From contig NZ_CP012023.1 in the NCBI RefSeq assembly GCF_001308265.1, positions 1 to 64,000 on the forward strand: a stretch of 64,000 nt of DNA, written 5' to 3'. Below, piece by piece: positions 60,196-64,000 of the stretch (its first letter is position 1; the number at the start of each line of letters is the position of its first letter). This stretch comes from Celeribacter marinus. Lineage in GTDB: Bacteria > Pseudomonadota > Alphaproteobacteria > Rhodobacterales > Rhodobacteraceae. The notes beneath the pieces are model-generated. The model ran no database searches and had not been told where the DNA came from. It worked only from the letters and a program-made list of their open reading frames with translations. The position numbers and the translations under genes are program-made.

Positions 60196-60510
60196 TCACA
60201 CATTAAGTGTTTCGGTACGGCCGAGGACGAGCAGGCCATTGGCATAGGTGTAGTGGGCAGCCCTTGTGGTTTTGAACATTACCTTAGTGTCAGGCAGCCT
60301 GTAGATGCGGCCGCGGATCGCATCGAGTTGTGATGTGATCTTGAGGCCATGCCGTTTTTTAAGCGCACCTGACATTGCACCGCGAACGGTGTGTGCTCGC
60401 CATTGGGTAGCTGCGGCAATCTCGGCAATTGTGGCACCTTCGTCTCTGCGCAGCATATAGATAATTGTCTGTAGCTTGGTTTGTCGGGGGCTTGCAGCGG
60501 TCGTCATCAT
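60196..60510 (-). CDS. DUF3489 protein
   Basis: A 104-residue winged-helix-type protein of the DUF3489 pattern: TKLQTIIYMLRRDEGATIAEI, then TQWRAHTVRGAMSGALKKRHG and a wing-like IRGRIYRLP. Found in many alphaproteobacterial prophages. Encoded on the strand opposite to its neighbours and followed by a terminator. Probably DNA-binding; role unknown. Confidence 0.8.
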   Translation of the reverse strand: MMTTAASPRQTKLQTIIYMLRRDEGATIAEIAAATQWRAHTVRGAMSGALKKRHGLKITSQLDAIRGRIYRLPDTKVMFKTTRAAHYTYANGLLVLGRTETLNV

Positions 60511-60534
60511 GATATCTTTGGATTATGTGGCTGA

Positions 60535-60837
60535 TTACACTGCATGCTCGCCTTCCTTAAAGGCGTTGTCCGTGATGTTTTTAAGCAGGCTGGCATAGTG
60601 CTCGAGAGTGCCGACGTCGCCCCAGTTGATCTCGTCGGGATGGCTGTTGAAATGGTTATCGCTGAGGTGTGCCAAGCGGGCGAGCATCTCGTCGATCTCG
60701 GCCTTTTTGCCGAGGAAGGCGGCCAGCGCTGCGTCGTGGTTGCGTTGCTCCTTTGCGGTGCGGAGCTGATGGCGGTGCGTTTGTTGCGGGTTGAGGTGGG
60801 GCAAATTGGCGGCTCCTAGCTGCGTTGTTTGATGCAA
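60535..60837 (-). CDS. Conserved hypothetical phage protein
   Basis: A 100-residue protein, leftward, 24 bases before the DUF3489 gene. The C-terminal half has MLARLAHLSDNHFNSHPDEIN, WGDVGTLEHYASLLKNITD and AFKEGEHAV, a pattern I have seen in prophage proteins without a named function. The first 25 residues are poorly constrained, so a later start is possible. Confidence 0.6.
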   Translation of the reverse strand: MHQTTQLGAANLPHLNPQQTHRHQLRTAKEQRNHDAALAAFLGKKAEIDEMLARLAHLSDNHFNSHPDEINWGDVGTLEHYASLLKNITDNAFKEGEHAV

Positions 60838-60869
60838 TCAGCTTCGCTCTACTGGGGCGCTCTATCCAC

Positions 60870-60875
60870 TATAAT
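60870..60875 (+). promoter_or_regulatory. Possible -10 box before terminase genes
   Basis: TATAAT lies 44 bases ahead of the small terminase gene, in the short divergent gap at 60838-60918. No good -35 box at the usual spacing was found, so this is tentative. Confidence 0.3.
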
Positions 60876-60918
60876 CGCAGCAATAACATGGCTCATTTCA
60901 AACCTGTAGGATCACTTT

Positions 60919-61515
60919 ATGTCAGCAGCCACCCAATCCATCGGTGTGATCGCAAAGCTGCTTGATCTGTCGGAGCGCAGGGTTCAGCAACTGAGCCGGG
61001 AGGGGGTGATCCCGAAGGCGGAGCGCGGTCAGTATGATCTGATCGGGTCGGTGCGTGGATATGTGCGCTACCTGCGCGATCAGGCGCTGAAGGCGCAGGC
61101 GGGTGCGCCCGACTATGCCGCCGAACGTGTGCGCTTTATCCGGGCCCGCGCCGACCTTGCGGAAATGGAAGCGAAAGAAAAGCGCCGATCTCTGATTGCA
61201 GCCGACCAGGTTGAAGCGGCTTGGATCGCCGTACTGGCGCTTTTGAGAACCCGTCTGTTGGCGCTGCCTGACCGGCTGGCTCCACAGGTATTTGAGCAAT
61301 CCACAGTCGGAGATACCCGTAACCTTATTCGTGCCGCCATTCGCGAGGTGCTTGATGATCTCGCAGAGCCAGACATTGAATTTAAAACCGACCCTGACAT
61401 TGATGGGCTCAGCGATCCTGAAACGGACGGTGGCAAGGGCACTAGCGGTTCTGAAACCACCGCCGGACCTGACGATCAGCGATTGGGCGGACCAGAACCG
61501 GCGGCTGAGTTCTGA
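60919..61515 (+). CDS. Terminase small subunit (Nu1-like)
   Basis: A 198-residue DNA-recognition subunit of the packaging motor. The N-terminal winged helix has IGVIAKLLDLSERRVQQLSREGVIPKAERGQ (in short: LDLSERRVQQLSREG), followed by DLIGSVRGYVRYLRDQ. A coiled region (ARADLAEMEAKEKRRSLIAAD) serves oligomerisation, and an acidic tail follows. This is the lambda Nu1 layout. The large-subunit gene overlaps its 3' end in another frame. Confidence 0.87.
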   Translation: MSAATQSIGVIAKLLDLSERRVQQLSREGVIPKAERGQYDLIGSVRGYVRYLRDQALKAQAGAPDYAAERVRFIRARADLAEMEAKEKRRSLIAADQVEAAWIAVLALLRTRLLALPDRLAPQVFEQSTVGDTRNLIRAAIREVLDDLAEPDIEFKTDPDIDGLSDPETDGGKGTSGSETTAGPDDQRLGGPEPAAEF

Positions 61516-63328
61516 AGCCAGCGCCGAGCCTGGCCAATGGCGAACAAGCCGCGCCGAATACCAGCGCGGGATTATGGACGCGATCTCGGATCCCACAGCG
61601 GAAACTGTTGTGATCATGTCGGGCAGTCAAATTGGTAAGTCGGAATCTATACTCAATATGGTTGGGTTTCACATAGACCATGACCCGGCACCGATCATGG
61701 TGGTGATGCCGACAGAGCGGGACGCTGAAACCTGGTCGAAGGACCGCTTCTCACCAATGGCGCGAGATACGCCTTGTTTACAGGACAAGATTGCCAACCC
61801 CAAATCACGGGATGGGAACAACAAGATCCTGCACAAACGGTTTCCGGGTGGCCACCTAACCATTGTGGGTGCCAACGCACCTTCTGGTCTGGCAAGTCGT
61901 CCGATCCGGTTGCTGCTTTGTGATGAGGTCGATCGCTACCCGTTCAGCGCGGGGGCCGAGGGCGATCCGGTCAACCTTGCAAGAAAGCGCACCGTGACGT
62001 TCTGGAACCGCAAGATCGTGCTGGTCTCAACGCCGACGAACAAGGGCGCGAGCCGGATCGAGACGGCGTTTGAGGAAAGTGATCAGCGCCGTTTCTGGGT
62101 GCCATGTCCCGACTGTGGGTATGATCAAATCCTGATCTGGCCACAGGTCAAATGGGACAAGGGCGAGGATGGCGGCCACAAGCCGGACACTGCACGGTAT
62201 CACTGCGTTGACTGCGATGCAGCTTGGCGCGACGAGGTCCGCTGGGCGGCAGTGTCAAAGGGGCACTGGGTTGCTGAGCAGCCCTTTGCGGGCACAGCCG
62301 GGTTCCATCTGAACGAGCTTTATTCGCCTTGGGTTCGATTGGCTGCGATGGTCAAAACCTACCTGTCGGCGCGGGCTGGCGGTGATGATATGATGAAGAC
62401 CTTCATCAACACATCGCTGGGTGAGACCTGGATGGAAAGTGGTGAGGCACCCGACTGGCAACGCCTGCAGGGGCAGAAGGAAGAGTGGACACCCGGCACT
62501 GTGCCGGCCGATGGGTTGTTTCTGACAGCAGGCGCGGATGTTCAAAAGGACCGGATTGAGGTTGATGTCTGGGCCTGGGGTAGGGGGCTGCAAAGTTGGC
62601 TCATCGATCATGTTGTTATTGAGGGTGGTCCCGGAGCTTCGGCATGCTGGCAGAAACTCTCCGAGCTTTTGGGGCAGACTTGGCAACACGCCAGCGGCCA
62701 GCACCTGAGCATTGCAAAACTGGCGATCGATACAGGCTATGAGACCAGCGCGGTCTACGGCTGGGCGCGGCAGATGGGGTTTGGACAGGTCGCACCGGTC
62801 AAGGGACTTGAGGGGTTCAACCGCGCAAGCCCGGTGACGGGACCAACCTTTGTGGATGCCACGATTGGCGGCAAGCGGCTGCGGCGCGGTGCGCGGCTCT
62901 GGTCGGTGGCAACCTCGACCTTCAAAGCGGAAACCTATCGTTTCCTGCGCCAGGATCGGCCGACGCCAGAGGAAATCACCGCGGGATCTTCGTTTCCAGC
63001 GGGAACAGTGCATCTGCCAAATTGGGCCGACAGTGAATGGCTCAAGCAGCTGACGGCTGAGCAGCTGGTCACCGTTAAGAACAAGCGCGGATTTGCAAAG
63101 CTCGAATGGCAAAAGCTGCGTGAGCGCAATGAGGCGCTGGATTGCCGGGTATATGCGCGCGCAGCTGCTTGGATTGCCGGTGCGGACCGCTGGTCGGAGG
63201 CGCGGTGGGCCGAGTTGGAGCGACAGCTCGCGGTCGAAACTAGCGGGCCAGCGGTAGAGGCAAACGCAAAACCAACGCTGCGGCCATCTGCAAGAAGGCG
63301 GACGATGCGGTCGAGTTATATGGGGTGA
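61403..63328 (+). CDS. Terminase large subunit (GpA family)
   Basis: A packaging motor of about 641 residues. The N-terminal ATPase has ISDWADQNRRLSSEASAEPG, Walker A MSGSQIGKSES, MVVMPTERDAETWS and Walker B LLLCDEVDRYP, then TPTNKGASRIE. Zinc-type Cys pairs (VPCPDCGYDQ and CVDCDAAW) follow. The nuclease half carries AGADVQKDRIEVDVWAWG and IAKLAIDTGYETSAVYGWAR. The start is uncertain: ATG 61403 is the best placed, but it overlaps terS by 113 bases; the frame is open to 61292. Confidence 0.92.
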   Translation: MGSAILKRTVARALAVLKPPPDLTISDWADQNRRLSSEASAEPGQWRTSRAEYQRGIMDAISDPTAETVVIMSGSQIGKSESILNMVGFHIDHDPAPIMVVMPTERDAETWSKDRFSPMARDTPCLQDKIANPKSRDGNNKILHKRFPGGHLTIVGANAPSGLASRPIRLLLCDEVDRYPFSAGAEGDPVNLARKRTVTFWNRKIVLVSTPTNKGASRIETAFEESDQRRFWVPCPDCGYDQILIWPQVKWDKGEDGGHKPDTARYHCVDCDAAWRDEVRWAAVSKGHWVAEQPFAGTAGFHLNELYSPWVRLAAMVKTYLSARAGGDDMMKTFINTSLGETWMESGEAPDWQRLQGQKEEWTPGTVPADGLFLTAGADVQKDRIEVDVWAWGRGLQSWLIDHVVIEGGPGASACWQKLSELLGQTWQHASGQHLSIAKLAIDTGYETSAVYGWARQMGFGQVAPVKGLEGFNRASPVTGPTFVDATIGGKRLRRGARLWSVATSTFKAETYRFLRQDRPTPEEITAGSSFPAGTVHLPNWADSEWLKQLTAEQLVTVKNKRGFAKLEWQKLRERNEALDCRVYARAAAWIAGADRWSEARWAELERQLAVETSGPAVEANAKPTLRPSARRRTMRSSYMG

Positions 63329-63331
63329 TAA

Positions 63332-63547
63332 ATGGCCACAATTTCTGAACTCCGCACCCGCCGGGAGGCGCTCGCAGTCCAACGTTCCTCCGGCGTCGCC
63401 CGCGTTAGCTATGACGGCAAGACTGTGGATTACCGCAGCGCGGCTGAAATCGACCGCGCCATAGAGGCGCTGGATCGCGAAATCGCCAAACTCGAAGGAC
63501 GGCGGATCGTAAGGCAGGTGCGCATTCTCACATCTAAAGGGCTCTAA
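63332..63547 (+). CDS. gpW-like head-tail joining protein
   Basis: A 71-residue protein, 3 bases after the large terminase gene. SELRTRREALAVQRSSGVARVSYDG, then the helical RSAAEIDRAIEALDREIAKLEG, fits the gpW family that sits between terminase and portal in lambda-like phages. It stabilises the portal-tail joint. Confidence 0.82.
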   Translation: MATISELRTRREALAVQRSSGVARVSYDGKTVDYRSAAEIDRAIEALDREIAKLEGRRIVRQVRILTSKGL

Positions 63548-63550
63548 CAC

Positions 63551-64000
63551 ATGGGGTTACTGGACACGTTCCGTCGCCCCAAGCCGGGCGGCCCCAAAGC
63601 GATGCGTGCGCGTCTTGAAGGGGCGATGTCAAAACGCCGGCTGCGGGGCTGGAACCCACCGCTTGAAAACATCAATGCGTTGGTGGCATCGGGTGGGCCA
63701 AAGTTGCTGGCCCGCTCGCGTGAACTGGTGGTGACGAACGGCTATGCGGCGAATGCCTGCGAGGCCTTTGCATCCAACATGGTGGGGGATGGAATTAAGC
63801 CGTCCTCACTGATTGAGGATGCAGCATTACGTGATGAGGTCCAGCGGCTCTGGCTTGCTTGGACCGATGAGGCGGATGCCGACGGGCTGACGGATTTTTA
63901 TGGTCTGCAGGCGATGGTTGCGCGCGAAATGTTTGTTGCGGGTGAATGCTTCGTGCGGATGCGGCCCCGCCGGGCCGAGGACGGCTTGTTGGTGCCGCTG
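63551..64000 (+). CDS. Phage portal protein (lambda family), 5' part
   Basis: The first 150 residues of a lambda-type portal protein, cut by the window end. ARSRELVVTNGYAANACEAFASNMVGDGIKP is the usual N-terminal signature (short form: NGYAANACEAFASNMVG), then LWLAWTDEADADG and QAMVAREMFVAGECFVRMRP. It forms the ring through which DNA enters the capsid. The order terminase, gpW, portal is standard. Confidence 0.9.
   Translation, partial: MGLLDTFRRPKPGGPKAMRARLEGAMSKRRLRGWNPPLENINALVASGGPKLLARSRELVVTNGYAANACEAFASNMVGDGIKPSSLIEDAALRDEVQRLWLAWTDEADADGLTDFYGLQAMVAREMFVAGECFVRMRPRRAEDGLLVPL

Larger units (their letters stand above)
43599..64000. mobile_element. Prophage (left part; continues past the window)
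   Basis: A continuous phage genome segment. The integration module lies on the minus strand (43599-45998), followed by a CI-like repressor divergent from a long plus-strand early operon. A recombination/replication set, a candidate origin, a methyltransferase, then terminase, gpW and portal genes follow. Gene overlaps of 1-8 bases are common throughout. The right attachment site lies outside the window. The left edge is close to the IS91-type element. Confidence 0.85.

Overview
The window looks like alphaproteobacterial DNA, most likely Rhodobacteraceae (roseobacter group). The pointers are the GC-rich codon use, a MarR-type EPS regulator, the DUF2924/serine-recombinase module, and a siphophage gene set common in that family. 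No rRNA, tRNA or CRISPR was found. No taxonomic search was possible, so this is an inference.

Layout. 1-1670: tail end of a phage-like region (a frameshifted glycine-rich gene plus two coupled hypothetical genes). 1752-19511, nearly all on the minus strand: an exopolysaccharide locus that makes GDP-mannose, GDP-fucose and UDP-glucuronate. It carries several glycosyltransferases, two acetyltransferases, a pyruvyltransferase, Wzx- and Wzy-like membrane proteins, an acyltransferase and a MarR-type regulator. 19952-23572: a three-gene operon (large serine recombinase, ParB-like protein, second ParB/RepB-like protein) between that regulator and the next EPS genes. 23790-27789: RfaH/NusG-like antiterminator, galE, galU, a YdcF-like protein and a WcaA-like glycosyltransferase. 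27951-30547: a decayed region with a broken two-gene toxin-like pair, a stray glycosyltransferase fragment, an XRE antitoxin beside remnants of other toxin-antitoxin genes, and a truncated phage gene. 30704-31813: a WecA-like initiating sugar-phosphate transferase. 32452-40943: hybrid kinase and response regulator divergent from an AfuABC-type ABC transporter and a HAD phosphatase. 41114-43205: an IS91-family element with its own tyrosine recombinase. 43599-64000: the left part of a prophage, with integration module, CI-like repressor, recombination/replication genes, a candidate origin, ParB-methyltransferase, terminase, gpW and portal. It runs off the window.

How the genes work together. 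galU, galE, ugd, manB, manC, gmd and fcl supply UDP-glucose, UDP-galactose, UDP-glucuronate, GDP-mannose and GDP-fucose. With O-acetyl and pyruvyl decoration this resembles the precursor set of enterobacterial colanic acid. The WecA-like protein could start the lipid-linked repeat and the RfaH-like protein could keep transcription going through the long operon. Export genes (Wza/Wzc) are not in the window.

Best candidates for undescribed biology: the recombinase-ParB-RepB operon; the alternating 10-mer array at 55792-56054 as a phage origin; the 166-base two-frame overlap at 53127-53292; and the transporter-phosphatase-two-component unit at 32452-40943.
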